Part shown: positions 33,490 to 45,079 of the stretch, one piece after another
Layout: each line of letters begins with the position of its first letter
Numbering within the stretch: position 1 is the stretch's first letter
From: Bathymodiolus brooksi
Lineage: Eukaryota > Mollusca > Bivalvia > Mytilida > Modiolidae
DNA length: 64,000 nucleotides
Direction of reading: 5' to 3'
Assembly: GCA_963680875.1 (NCBI GenBank)
Contig: OY804579.1
Coordinates: forward strand, 25,157,804-25,221,803
Position numbers and translations under genes: made by a program
Notes under the pieces: generated by a model
The model's database searches: none
What the model was told of the DNA's origin: nothing
Seen by the model: only the letters and a program-made list of their open reading frames with translations

Positions 33490-33783
33490 TCCTATAGTTG
33501 TTTGGAGTTGCGATTAGAAAGGATATGATGATACAACCCGGATGCATGATCGGAGTATTAATGAGTGTCAGAGTAATGACTGTCGGAGTTATGAGTGTCG
33601 GAGAAATAACTGTCGGAGTTATGACTGTCGGAGTAATGACTGTCGAAGTAATGAGACGACCCCGATAAATCTAGACTTTAGAGCTTATCTTATGACCTAG
33701 AGAATTCTTTGAATAATCTCAGTCCGAAAAATTTTCTCGGGCTGAACTTGATACTCAGTAAACTTGGGTACCTATAAAGTGCG

Positions 33784-33955
33784 AAACGAAATAGAAACAA
33801 AACGACATGAAACGAAACAAAACGAAACGAATTGAACGAATACAAAACGAAACGAAACTAAACGAAATGAACGAATTAAACCAAAACGAAATAAAACGAA
33901 ACCAACGATAGCAAAACGAAATCAAAGAAAACAAAACGAAAATGGAAGAAAAAAT
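33784..33955. repeat. CGAAA-rich simple repeat
   Basis: Imperfect AAACGAAAC / AAAACGAAATGAACG units. The complementary-strand equivalent (TTTCGTTTTG) occurs at 41896-42045. Confidence 0.85.
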
Positions 33956-34190
33956 CTAAAAGAAATCCAGCCTATGTTCACAATTACGATGCTAGACTAC
34001 TTCCCACGCTGTGCCACACATGTCTGTCTTTCATCATGAGAGGACAGGATTTGATCACCATTGAACAAGAATACTATGCGTTTATTCAGTAGGAGTCTGT
34101 CCTTTTGACTTGGTGGCTTTTTTTTAATTTAGGAACCATAAGAGGAACGTCGTCTTTTCTTTTTTTTTTAAAGGAGAGGAATTAAAATAA

Positions 34191-35964
34191 ACTAGAACTG
34201 TGAGTGACCTCACTGAGTGATACCCCCAGCTTGCAATACTATGATGTTCAAACCGTTTGGAATACAGGTATATTAGCAAGTTACCTATGAAAAAAGAACG
34301 GATATGGAGTAATGTCAAGGAGACAACATCCCATCTCCTAAATAAACTAACCAAGAACATGCATCTAGGGGTTGCCACAAGGTCTTCAACAAAGTGGGAT
34401 TGTTTAAAACCAATACGGTTTCATCAGTATACATGAGGATTACAACATTTCCTAACTTTTGTACAAGAGGATATAGGTCACATCAAATGTTATTGATTCA
34501 AAATTAATTATTTATTCTTGAGTAGTTTTTATATTGCAAATATCCAGATGTGAAAAGGTCAATTAAAATCTTATTTCATTCAGGAATAGTTACTCTTACA
34601 TCACCTTCCAAATGTTTGACAGGAACCATATTCCTTCATGCACATCTGCAGGCAGTGTACGTATTACAACTGTGTAAAGTTTCATTTAAATCCAATGAGC
34701 CGTTTAGTTACAAGCCCATCTCTCCATACAGAACGTATTTCAAAGTATAAGTTAAATTATCCCCCCTTCCAAATTTTGGACAGCAACCATATTCCTTCAT
34801 GCATATCTGCAGGTAGTGTATTACAACTGTGTAAAGTTTCATAAAAATCCAATAAGTTGTTTAGGAGGAGTTGCGCTTACAAGGTACATGCCCTCCTTCT
34901 TTTCGTGAAAGTACAAGTTGAATTATCTCCCCTTCCAAATTTTGGACAGCGACCATATTTCTTCATGCACATCTGCAGGTAGTGTACTACAACTGTGTAA
35001 AGTTTCACAAAAATCCAATAAGCCGTTTAGGAGGAGTTGCGCTTACAAGGTACATGACCCCCCTTTTCGTGAAAGTATAAGATGAATTATCTCCCCTTCT
35101 AAATTTTAGACAGCAACGGTATTCCTTCATGCACATCTGCAGGTTGTGTACTACAACTGTGTAAAGTTTCATAAAAATTCAATAAGCAGTTTAGTAGGAG
35201 TTGCGCTTACAAGGTACATGCCCCCCCCCCTTTCGTGAAAGTATAAGTTGAATTATCTCCCCTTTTAAATTTTGGACAGCAACCTTATTCCTTCATGCAC
35301 ATCTGCAGGTAGTGTACTACAAATGTGTAAAGTTTCATAAAAATCCAATAAGCCGTTTAGGAGGAGTTGCGCTTACAAGGTAAATGCCCCCCCCCCCTTT
35401 CGTGAAAGTATAAGTTGAATTATCTCGCCTTTTAAATTTTGGACAGCAACCATATTTCTTCATGCACATCTGCAGGTAGTGTACTACAAATGTGTAAAGT
35501 TTCATAAAAATCCAATTAGTCATTTAAGAGGAGTTGCGCTTATAAGGTACATGCCCCCCCCCCCTTTTCGTGAGAGTATAAGTCGAATTATCTCGCCTTT
35601 TAAATTTTGGACAGCAACCATATTCCTTCATGCACATCTGCAGGTAGTGTACTACAGATGTGTAAAGTTTCATAAAAATCCAATATGTCGCTTAGGAGGA
35701 GTTGCGCTTACAAGGTACATGCCCCCCCCCCTTTTCGTGAAAGTATAAGTTGAATTATCTCGCCTTTTAAATTTTGGACAGCAACCATATTCCTTCATGC
35801 ACATCTGCAGGTAGTGTACTACAAATGTGTAAAGTTTCATAAAGATCCAATAAGTTGTTTAGGAGGAGTTGCGCTTACAAGGCACATGGATGGATGGACG
35901 GACGGACGGACGGACGGAAAGGGTGATTCCTATATACCCCCAAACTTTGTTTGCGGAGGGTATA
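34191..35964 (+). mobile_element. Hairpin-ended cassette, 166-bp core
   Basis: The 5' end is CTAGAACTGTGAGTGACC...CACTGAGTGATACCCCC. The core from about 34600 to 35890 has seven to eight monomers: GCGCTTACAAGGTACATG recurs at ~34875, 35041, 35205, 35372, 35538, 35707 and 35875. Runs of 9-13 C occupy the same place in several monomers. The core ends in GGATGGATGGACGGACGG, and the terminal hairpin is TATACCCCCAAAC...GCGGAGGGTATA. It has the same ends as the cassettes at 13825 and 23359, and the same core as the latter. The frames 34550-34844 and 35479-36092 are repeat translations. Confidence 0.75.
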
Positions 35965-35984
35965 AAAAGAAGTGTAGTAGTCAA

Positions 35985-36122
35985 AATTCACTAATAGATA
36001 CCCTCGTCCGAGCAAAATTAAAAAGTGTGTCGGAGAGACGAAAAAGTGACGACCGGACGGACAAACGAACGAACGGACAACAGAAACCCTAAATACCCCA
36101 TCTTTTTTTTGGCGGGGTATAA
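35985..36122 (+). repeat. 3' end of another hairpin-ended cassette
   Basis: ATACCCTCGTCCGAGC, GACGACCGGACGGAC and a hairpin TACCCCATC...GGCGGGGTATA follow directly after the cassette ending at 35964. No core is left. Confidence 0.6.
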
Positions 36123-36265
36123 AAATCCTATCAAAAATTAACTTTAGAAATAAAAAAAAATCTACATATCTTGTAAAAGTACTTTTTTTTCTCTTTGATT
36201 CTTTTTCATAAACCCCCGCCCCCCCTCCAAAAACATTTTTTTTCGGTATGCATAAATTTGCTACA

Positions 36266-37545
36266 GCACATACTTTTATACCCCCGGTAGATAGCGAGGG
36301 GTATATAGTACATGTCCGTTTGTGCGTCCCTCACAGCCTATGCAATTCCTCCTCAGCAACTTGATGGAATTGAATGAATCTTACAGGAAATCTTTAGTAC
36401 CAAATGGCAAGGTTCATTCAGAAATCCTTTAGTACCAAATGGCATTGTGCACCTTCTATTTTTGCTAAAATTTCTTCACTTTTGGACTTTATCATTTAAG
36501 TGTCTGTCTCGCAGAAAACCATGCAAACTCGTAACATAGTGATATTGTCAAAACCTTATGAAATCTTGTCCATGAAATACCTTTGGCCAAGTACAATTAA
36601 CACACAAAATATTTTTTTCAAATATTATTATTTGACTGAATTATTAGGGTTTTTTGATTTATCCAGTATTTCAATATACAATGAAGCCAAACACAATGAA
36701 TTTTACAATATTTCAACCTCCAATATATCTTGCATAGCATAACATGTGTCTGTCTCGTATAGTATCCAGGATTAATCAACTTTCACTGTATCATTTAACA
36801 TAATATACTCAATATTTGGTCCCATGGGTTTTTTACAGGCCACACTTTAATATACCCATAAATCAGTAAATGGTCTTTTATGCAAAAATTGTACATATAT
36901 AACAGGAAATATCTCCCTTGGGGGAGAAATAGAAATATCCCTAATTTATTTCGATATAACTTTGTTTTCATACAAAAACATATAAAAAATCCACCTTCGG
37001 CAAATTAAGATAAAATGGTGAAAATAAGGACAAAAGTTAAGTACATGTGCACTCAGCCGAAAATGGACAAGGTGAATAGTAAAAACAGTAGAGCAGTGTT
37101 AATGCTCAATAAGTACCAAAATATCAATACAGAAGTTATGTATAGTATTCCAGAGGTATAAAAAAGAGTTTAATGAAGATATAAAATTAACTTAGGTACA
37201 TTGTGGTTTTGGGGGATGGGTGGGACGGGAGCATCCATTTTGTGCATCTGGGTAAAATGGAATTTAATTAAAACTTTGTTTTCAAAATGATCTAATGCGA
37301 TTTATTGGTGATACATAATATAAGATAAGTAAACTCTTTTTAGTTTGTATGAGGTATTTCATACTGATTAAATTTCATATTGTATAAGGGGAGATAATTT
37401 GTAAAGAAATAATAGGGAAAATCACATTTTCGCAATTTTTATGAATAGGATCTGTGACTCCTATTTTTTATTTCATACTTTTAAATTGTTTAATGAAAAA
37501 TATCTATTGCTTAATTTTTCATCTAAATCTACCATTTGCTTTAAT
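36266..37545. other. Hairpin remnant then no recognised gene
   Basis: ATACCCCCGGTAGATAGCGAGGGGTATA at 36277-36306 is a solo hairpin of the same style, followed by a GTCCGTTTGTGCGTCCCTC tract. The rest is AT-rich with no exon seen. Confidence 0.45.
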
Positions 37546-37547
37546 AT

Positions 37548-38077
37548 GAAATCGGCACGGCCATGAATGCTCGCTCATCTGAAAATTATCTGACAATTTC
37601 ATCAAAAAGTGTCGAGATTTTTTGGGCCGAGATATATTAGGGACGACTTTTTTAGGGCCGAATCTAGTCTCATTCAATCGAGCTGTCGTTCCTTTATTCG
37701 AGTTATCGTTCCTTACGAAATCTCAAAAGTTAACTTCCGCGTAGAAACAAAAATTCTTGTCAGTATGTCAGAAGAGATTTAATAAATTAAAAAATATCAA
37801 TATAAGTAAAACAAGCTGGCAAAATGACTTTTATTACACACGGGTTCCGGGTTTCAGTGGTATCGGACGTACGAGAGAGGGTACGAGACTTCAGGATCAC
37901 ATTTACGCTTTATGTTAAGAAGATCTTCATTAGTTGAGTGTGTTAGTGTGTTACCCGGAAACCGGTGTTTACAAAACGTAGAATTTTTTTTTCTTCGACA
38001 ATATGTTCAACCATGTTTGTTAAAAAATCCTAAGTACACATTCTATACCATAAAGAGCTCGCTTAAGCTCGCATAAT
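37548..38077 (+). repeat. ~525-bp dispersed repeat Y, copy A
   Basis: It starts ATATGAAATCGGCACGGCC and ends GAGCTCGCTTAAGCTCGCAT. Inner landmarks are GGGCCGAGATATATT, CTCATTCAATCGAGCTGTCG and CCCGGAAACCGGTGTTTAC. It is directly followed by copy B and matched by copy C at 50281. No coding capacity. Confidence 0.85.
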
Positions 38078-38487
38078 ATGAAACCGGCACGGCCTTAAAT
38101 GCTCGCGCATCTGAAAATTATCTGGCAATTTCATCAAAAGTGTCAAGATTTTTTGGGCCGAGATATATTGGGGACGACATTTTTTAGGGCCGAATCTAGT
38201 CTCATTCAATCGAGCTGTCGTTCCTTTATTCGAGTTATCGTTCCTTACGAGAGAGGGTACGAGATTTCAGGATCACCTTAGCGCTTTATGTTAAGAAGAT
38301 CTCCATTAGTTGAGTGTGTTAGTGTGTTACCCGGAAACCGGTGTTTACAAAACGTAAGGAACGATAACTCGAATAACAAATACAAAACGTAGAATTTTTT
38401 TTTCTTCGACAATATGTTCAGCCATGTTTGTTAAAAAATCCTAAGTATACATTTTATACCATAAAAAGCTCGCTTAAGCTCGCATAT
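38078..38487 (+). repeat. Repeat Y, copy B (internally deleted)
   Basis: Same ends as copy A. About 170 bases are missing between the TTACG following ATCGTTCC and the TACGAGAGAGGG block, with TACG at both deletion borders. A 22-base inverted copy of its own segment (38228-38249) is inserted at 38353-38374. Confidence 0.85.
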
Positions 38488-38656
38488 TAAAAAAAGTAGA
38501 CAATTTGTTTTCCTCCCAAACAACCAATATGACTATTTTCAAAGTCTTCACTGAAGTCACGAGATCAATAATCATTTGGTTTTTTAAGGTTAAAATTTTA
38601 AAGCCAATTTGAACATCAAACTTTCAAAGTAGCTTGAGAATAATATTTATTATTCT

Positions 38657-38677
38657 CCCCCCCCCCCCCCCCCCCCC
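38657..38677 (+). repeat. Poly-C tract (21 C)
   Basis: An uninterrupted C run in AT-rich DNA. Confidence 0.9.
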
Positions 38678-39183
38678 TTCCAAAATAAAAAAAACTTATC
38701 TTAATCAAAGTGCTTGACAGCAATGATTGTAATGCCCACACACCACAATATACTATTGTATGGGATTGAATAATTTCTGTGAGATGCAGCTTAATTATTT
38801 GAATAATGAAACTATAATAATTGAAATTAAGTTAATCCTATTGTTAAAAAGTAAAGAAAACAAATGCCATTACAATAAACATATGAATTTGCAGCCAGCT
38901 CCTAAGCAATTTTTAAAAAAACAATATACAATGTATATGTGATTGTGTTAAAATAAGCTGATTTTTTCCCCCTGTCCATCATATCCTACAAGAGATCATG
39001 AAACTTCTTCTCAATAATACGTTTTCTGAGGTTGTTATTTCATGGATACATTTGTATGTATCTAAAACCTTCTCTTATACTCTTAGATAATCACAGAGTA
39101 CAAGTTTAAATATGTTGGATTTGTGAATTTCGGTAGATAGGCCAAGAAATTAGAAAGTTGATATTCTTATTATCAGAACAAGA

Positions 39184-39530
39184 AATGTGTGCATCACAAA
39201 ATACGCCCGTCTATATAAATTATTAGGGATCTCTATGTGTAGTCAAGTGGTGTATAATATGACGTCAGGGGAATCATGTGGCCAACTTTGTTAAAGATCC
39301 AATATACAGAACTAAAGTTATCATGTGGAAACGACCCTGTTGTCAAAAATTCTATTTATAGTAACGGTGACCTTTGACCACAAATAAATAGGGTTCTTCC
39401 CCTTCCACAGGGGAATCATGTGGCCAAGTTTGGTAAAGATCCGATATACAGAACTAAAGTTATTGTGCGGACGCACGCCCGCCATACCCAATCACATAAT
39501 ACGCCCGTCTCGAGACGGGCGTATGTATAA
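39184..39530 (+). mobile_element. Small hairpin-ended cassette (CGCCCGTCT type)
   Basis: ATACGCCCGTCT lies near the 5' end (39202) and again as half of a perfect 26-base palindrome at 39499-39524 near the 3' end. Two related units between (GGGGAATCATGTGGCCAA, AAAGATCCNATATACAGAAC) are ~165 bp apart, followed by GCGGACGCACGCCCGCC. The layout equals the larger cassettes: 5' partial hairpin motif, tandem core, GGACG-type tract, terminal hairpin. Confidence 0.7.
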
Positions 39531-39539
39531 AAATGATAT

Positions 39540-41505
39540 TCCATAAATATGAAATGTGTACTATTTACATTTTGTACAATTTATTCTCACGTTTATAATC
39601 ACTATGCCCCCCCGCCCCTTCTCATGACATAAAATGGACCTAAAAACTAGTTGTAGAAAAACCACTCGGGCATATGCTTATATATAGTTAATGGAAACTT
39701 AATTGTTAATTATGATTAATCAACCCTGAACAATATTTATCTATCCATTGACAAAACCATGTGTTGACTTTTAAATGTCACCTCATGACATAAGAAATGA
39801 ACCCAAATGTAAAAATGTAAACAAGTTGCTCAAGTAAAATGTAGATTTCAGTGACCATAAATATTAGTTATACCTTTGTACCATCCAAGCACAAACCATT
39901 TACCAAACATTGTTGCTATCATGTGCAACTAAGGTATTCAAAATATGGACCTAAATACAAAAACGTCCCCAGATTGGTATTTGCAGACATTATGGTAAAT
40001 TTAGATGCCCCCTTCTTGATGTAGGTTTCCATTGTGTTGAAGACCTTGGAGTTACATCTGGATGAGAGGGTTTTGTCTTTTGCATTCACATCTCTACTTT
40101 TTCATAGCACAGAAACTGTATTTGTGATTAAGCTGACAATTTGACTTGTCCTGTGTATCATGGTCCTTCACAGAGTTAAGATTTGAAAACATTTGGTTGA
40201 TGTAAACATAAAAGGTATGTAATTGTCATACGAGGCCATACAATAGAGAAAAGGTACAATTGCGTTATCCATAACTCTTCCTAAACAACTGAATGGATTT
40301 CAATAAAACTTCCAGAGATTCTTGTTTGGTTTTTGCAAGCATTAATTTTTCCAGAAGTCCTTCTGTAAGGAGGGGGCTCACTGTACGTTCTGTTTTGTTA
40401 TTGTTTTTTAAAGTTCTTCAAAATAGGACAATATGATTTTAAATAAAAAATTACAATTCAGAATGTTGGGTCTTCATTTTGACCCCTATATATCTCGGAA
40501 AGAACAATGGTAAGACATTACGCCAGATCTGTTGGCACACTACCGAATAAAGGTAATAACAATGGTACCGTACTCCAAGGCGCATTCAAAAGGGAAAGTC
40601 TACTGTAACCGACAAAACCGATAAGAAGCTCAACCATCTCAACCAACGGAACAACTGAAAAACAATTGTCCACGGAAAATGATGGGTCTGATAGCAGATT
40701 GGCCGAGATGCCACTCGTCTAACCCTAAGACGTTACCAAGTACATGAAGTATATGAACAATCGGTACATGTAAATTCTCTAAACCCAAGACATGACCAAA
40801 CGTGAAACTATAGAAAACAACTACGGTATCATATTCTAGATTTGGTACAGACATTTCCAAGAAAATGGTGGGTTAAACCAGGTTTTAGGACACGTCAAAC
40901 TTCCCACTTGTATGGCAGTCGTTAATAGTACTGTCATATTGACAAAAAGGGGGTGGGGGCGATTAGATGTGACAAGTCCAGTAGTCAAATAGTGCTCACA
41001 ATCTGCAACTCAATACCATCCTGTATGATTTGCGAAAGGGCAAATTTATGAAGAATAGAGAGAAAAAACGTAACAAAATCAGATGAAAAATGAACGCTCA
41101 ATTATATATCCCTAACTATGAAAATACCGTTTTTGTCGTTTTGTCCGTTTTTCTTAAACAAAAGGGATCAAAACCTCTTTTTTCAATGCTAGTCTTTATT
41201 TTGTACCTATAACTTATAAGATTACTGCGTTTAAATTTCTTGGAAATGCGTTAAATGGAACTGAAGATATTGCACGGAACAGTGCCACAACCTGCATACG
41301 AATTACGACAGGCCCATATTTTGACTACATATTTTTTTGCGGTCGTAAAGGGTGATATATTGCGGCAGTTTTTAAACTAGTTGTTAATCCAATATATTGA
41401 CCGCTGGGTCACCTGACGGGAAAAATTTGTGCTAAAAACAGATTCATTTAAACCTTCCTGAGAGATCTCTTTTCCTCATGTTACTCGTGTTTCAGTAAAT
41501 TATAA
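39540..41505. other. No recognised gene
   Basis: AT-rich. A minus-strand frame at 40639-40860 has no recognisable domain. No repeat structure was seen. Confidence 0.4.
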
Positions 41506-41509
41506 ATAA

Positions 41510-41625
41510 TTCGGGGATTCGGGATCCAGGAATTCCTAATTCAGATTTCAGGAAGTCTGAATTGCATATTTGTTTAATTCAGGAATTCGAGGTATCAAGT
41601 TCGGGATTTCGGGCTCAGACCCCCT
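41510..41625. repeat. GGGATTC/AGGAATTC degenerate repeat
   Basis: Units such as TTCGGGATTCGG, CCAGGAATTCC, TTCAGGAATTCG and TTCGGGATTTCGGG. Confidence 0.6.
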
Positions 41626-41685
41626 CCTATCCCCCCTTTTTTCTTCTATATGCCCACTTCAGAAATTTAGAATTCATAAATACTG

Positions 41686-41714
<29 letters not shown>
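41686..41714. repeat. (CA)n microsatellite
   Basis: About 14 CA units. Confidence 0.95.
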
Positions 41715-41720
<6 letters not shown>

Positions 41721-41895
41721 AATAAAAATATGACATTTGAACTTCAGAAAGTTTATCGGCCAGCAAACCCTGCTTGAATTGAGATGCGGGTAATGTACGT
41801 GAGGAGTACTGTAACGAACAGACATGCACGATATGGGTTATAATTAATCAAATTTATTGTATTAAAAAAATCGAATTATCATTTTTTTATTTCTT

Positions 41896-42045
41896 TATTT
41901 CGTTTTGTTTTCGTTTGTTAATTTCTTTTATTATTTTTTCCCCTTCTATTTCGTTTTGTTTTCGTTGACTTCGTTTTGCTTTCGCTGGTTTCGTTTTATT
42001 TCGTTTTGTTTTCGTTGATTTCGTTCCGCTTCGTTTTCGTTGATT
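41896..42045. repeat. TTTCG-rich simple repeat
   Basis: TTTCGTTTTGTTTTCG-type units, the reverse-complement equivalent of 33784-33955, ending in a G run at 42050. Confidence 0.85.
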
Positions 42046-42379
42046 TCGAGGGGGGGGGGGGAGATCAGTTAGAACATATTGTTTAGAGATGGGAATAACC
42101 TCTGACCTACAGTCAAACCATTCTCGTAAAAAAAAGAGATCAGCAAAAATGTTTTAATGGAAAATAATGTTATATTTAATGATTAAATAGATATATGTGA
42201 TACTTTTAATTCTTTTTTGCAAATGTTGCAAATGATATTGGTAAAGGAATTATTTCTGATGAAAACAACCACTCTAGCATAAACCGTATCAGAAAAAATT
42301 CTAAAAAAAACCCATTGATTTTGATTTCATACCAACAAACACAGACAGTATAACAAAACTGGCGAAAAAAATTTAATAG

Positions 42380-43515
42380 AAAGCTACTGGTGTTGACCAA
42401 ATATCCTATGAACTTCTCAAAGCTGGTGCACCTGTACTCAACAAACATCACCACACCTTCAAATAATACAATAAAACACAGCCAATTTCCAAACAAACTA
42501 AAAGAAGCACAAGTTGTACCTCTGCATAAAAAATGACCCACTGGACAAGAAAAATTATCGTCCTGTCAGTATCTTCCAACAATTTTAAAAATGTATGAGA
42601 TGTTGCTGTCAGATCAGTTAAGCCAAGAAAAAAATACTCTTGTTTCCGCAAACATGCTCTAAGATATTAGGGTTGGTAGGTAGGAAAAAGATTTTTTATT
42701 AAAATATTTTAGCTAGTTTGTACAGGGGACACATTCTGATTTTAATAGCGTTTGTTCAAATGTGGTAAAAAAAACCACTTTAGGGTAGGCACAAAAAATT
42801 AGGGTCGGTAGGGTTAGCGGAAACACATGTAATTTTGTTTGTTGCCTTAGTGGAATTTTTAAATACTATTTTTCATGATTTTTATGTGCTTTTAGAAAAG
42901 GTCATGGCGTTAGACCACACTGCTAAGAATTCTTGAAGATTGAAAATCAGCTCTGGACAAGAATTGTTATGTGGCAGCTATTTTGATGGATCTTTCGAAA
43001 GCTTTTGATTTCCTGCCACATAACATTCTTCTCAGTAAAGTGACTGCATATGGCCTGTGAAATCAAACTGTAAATTACTAGACAATTATTTGACAGGCTG
43101 TAAACAACAAATTAAACTCCAGGGGTGGCAAAATTTACAGAAAGGTGTTCCCAAGCTCTATAACCTGGGACATTTGCTTTATAATATTTTTATAAACGAA
43201 TTGTTTTACTTTTTTGAACATGGTACATTGTACAACTATGCTGATGACAACCATATGCTGATCAACAGTATGATACTTTAATTAATGTTTTAGAAAAAGA
43301 AAGCTCTATTTTAATTGAATGGTTTAATATCAATTGTATACAAGCCAACCCAGATACATTTCAAGCTATAGCTGTTGGCAAGAAAACTTATGCAACAGAA
43401 CCTGTTCTTAATATTGCGTGGTGTGATGAAGGTATCAAATTACTGTGTACAGACCATCAACTAAATTTTGATAAACATATTAAACAGAACTGTCGTAAAG
43501 CTTCACAACTATAAT
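42380..43515 (+). pseudogene. Decayed LINE reverse transcriptase (jockey/CR1-like)
   Basis: Reading through several shifts and stops gives the RT landmarks in order: KATGVDQISYELLKAGAP, NYRPVS, FRKGHGV, ILMDLSKAFD, QKGVPK, YNYADDN (the catalytic box), NINCIQANPD and LNFDKHIKQNC. The order and wording fit non-LTR retrotransposons of the jockey/CR1 type. No endonuclease or 3' tail was found, so this is a fragment. It is also split by the insert at 42648-42830. The minus-strand frames over it are shadows. Confidence 0.8.
42648..42830. mobile_element. Small insert in the LINE fragment
   Basis: It interrupts the RT reading before FRKGHGV. TTGTTTCCGCAAAC at the left and GTTAGCGGAAACA at the right are inverted, and TTAGGGTNGGTAGG appears twice inside. 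No coding capacity. Confidence 0.55.
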
Positions 43516-44086
43516 TGAGTGTGCTAAAGTGTATTGGTTTTTTATGGGTTAAGCTTAATAAGCTAACACGTTTTCATACATACATTTATATTGTTTCCTT
43601 TTAATTTTTGTGCATCGGCTTGGCATGTTTGTTCAAAAGCAAATACTATAAAACTCGAAAAAAATACAAGAAAGGGCTGTAGTTTAATCTATGAAGATTA
43701 CCAACACATATGAAGAACTTTTACATACAGCAAAAGTACCATCTCTACAAATATGGATAATGCTCGCTATGGCATTATAATGTTTTAAAATATAGTATAT
43801 AAAATATTCTAACATAACCTCCTTCTTTCGCTTTGTTAACAAACGAGCGAGTTATTCATTCGGTATAATCTCATTAGCACATGCGCCGGTGAATGTGACT
43901 GACTTCCCTTGCCAGCATAAATTGTACATAAATTGTAACCCGAATAATGCCGATAGAGGGCGCAGTATTATTCGAGGTACATAAATTGTGTGCGACATTT
44001 TCCGCAAGCGTAAATATAAATTACCGTCTTCCAATCAAAGTATACTACCGTATTTGTACTCATGGACATATCAGAATCGAAATAAA

Positions 44087-44226
44087 TCATGGAAGCCAGA
44101 ATGTGTTGAGAGTTTTAACATGGATTGCGGATATTAGTAAATTGTATCCCTTGCTTCTGGCTCGGGATAAAATACTAATATCCGCCAATCCATGTTAAAA
44201 CTCCCAACACATTCTGGCTTCCATGA
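44087..44226. repeat. Foldback, ~62-bp arms
   Basis: TCATGGAAGCCAGAATGTG...GGATATTAGTA..GTATCCC is mirrored by GGGATA..TACTAATATCC...CACATTCTGGCTTCCATGA around a ~13-base loop. Mismatches are few, so it is young or maintained. Confidence 0.92.
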
Positions 44227-44291
44227 TCTATTTCCACGTGTATAACCACATTTAAAGTAAATATAGCTTAATATACTCTAATATTAATAGG

Positions 44292-44533
44292 GACGTCGTG
44301 GTCGTGATTGTATGGTGTTTGGATTTATAACTACCTATGCAATCAGTGCCTATCACCACTAGCGTTGTGAGCTCGAATCCCGCTCAGGCGAGGTGTACTC
44401 GATACAACATTATGTGATAAAGTTTGTCAGTGACTTGCGACAGGTCGGTGGTTTTCTCCGGTTTCCTCCACCAATAAAACTTACCCCCATGATAAAAACA
44501 CTGACATATTGTTGAAAGCACCATAAAATCAAC
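44292..44533 (+). mobile_element. SINE copy 1 (tRNA-derived type)
   Basis: A B-box-like GAGCTCGAATCCCGC is at about 44371. Downstream is the core GGTCGGTGGTTTTCTCC, TTTCCTCCACCAATAAAAC and GTTGAAAGCACCATAAAATC, shared with the copies at 58041 and 63020. The A box is degenerate. No coding capacity. Confidence 0.7.
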
Positions 44534-45073
44534 TAACCAAAATCTAATATTAATATTGTAGAGATACCTAGTAAAGACTACTGCCTATGGTAAGAACTCT
44601 TTTAACCCTTTGAGCGCCAAAACGTTGATTGTATATAATAAATATACAACGTTACGTTGCCATATTATATTCCAGAGCGCAACGATAAAACCGGTCACCT
44701 TACGTTGCGTGTTTTCATGATGTTCACGCACGTGCATATTTCCAATGTTTTTAAAGGCATACAGGCCGTTATTTTAATTAAAAAGAATGTTTCCCAATAT
44801 AAGACCTAAACTTGAAAAAACCATAAAGATATATTACAGTTGAAATTTTTCATAATATACGTAAATAGCCTAAAACGAAGGAAATACGTCGCTGTTTGAT
44901 TTTCTTCCATCATGGAAAGAATTCAATGTTGACCCGCCCAATATTCATACAACCTGACAGTGAACTCATTCGGGAAAGCGTTTGCGCATGTGCGAAATTG
45001 TTTGTTGATGAAGAAAATGTGGGATGTGCAAAAATCGAACCGTGGAAGAACAAAAACATTGACGGATTCAACA
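44534..45073. other. No recognised gene
   Basis: A frame at 44896-45096 runs into element X copy 2 and has no recognisable domain. Confidence 0.35.
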
Positions 45074-45079
45074 CGAAAA

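Larger units (their letters stand above)
31846..33666. mobile_element. Element with minisatellite-bearing inverted ends
   Basis: Both ends start ATCGGG and then consist of tandem CATTACTCCGACA / CAATACTCCGACA units: plus sense at 31857-31995, reverse complement at 33545-33655. The middle holds a ~161-bp tandem array (32530-32950) and a foldback (33337-33489). No transposase was seen. The 123-codon frame across the left array is a repeat artefact. Confidence 0.6.

Noticed and set aside
34550..36092. Frames across the 166-bp array as genes
   Set aside because: Repeated monomer translations interrupted by C runs of varying length.
36001..36122. Promoter or terminator hairpin
   Set aside because: The hairpin is a cassette end repeated elsewhere; no gene precedes it.
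42206..42651. Minus-strand frames as membrane proteins
   Set aside because: They are antisense to a decayed LINE reverse transcriptase.
44630..44670. AACGTT-containing near-palindrome as a regulatory site
   Set aside because: Short, imperfect, AT-rich and without gene context.
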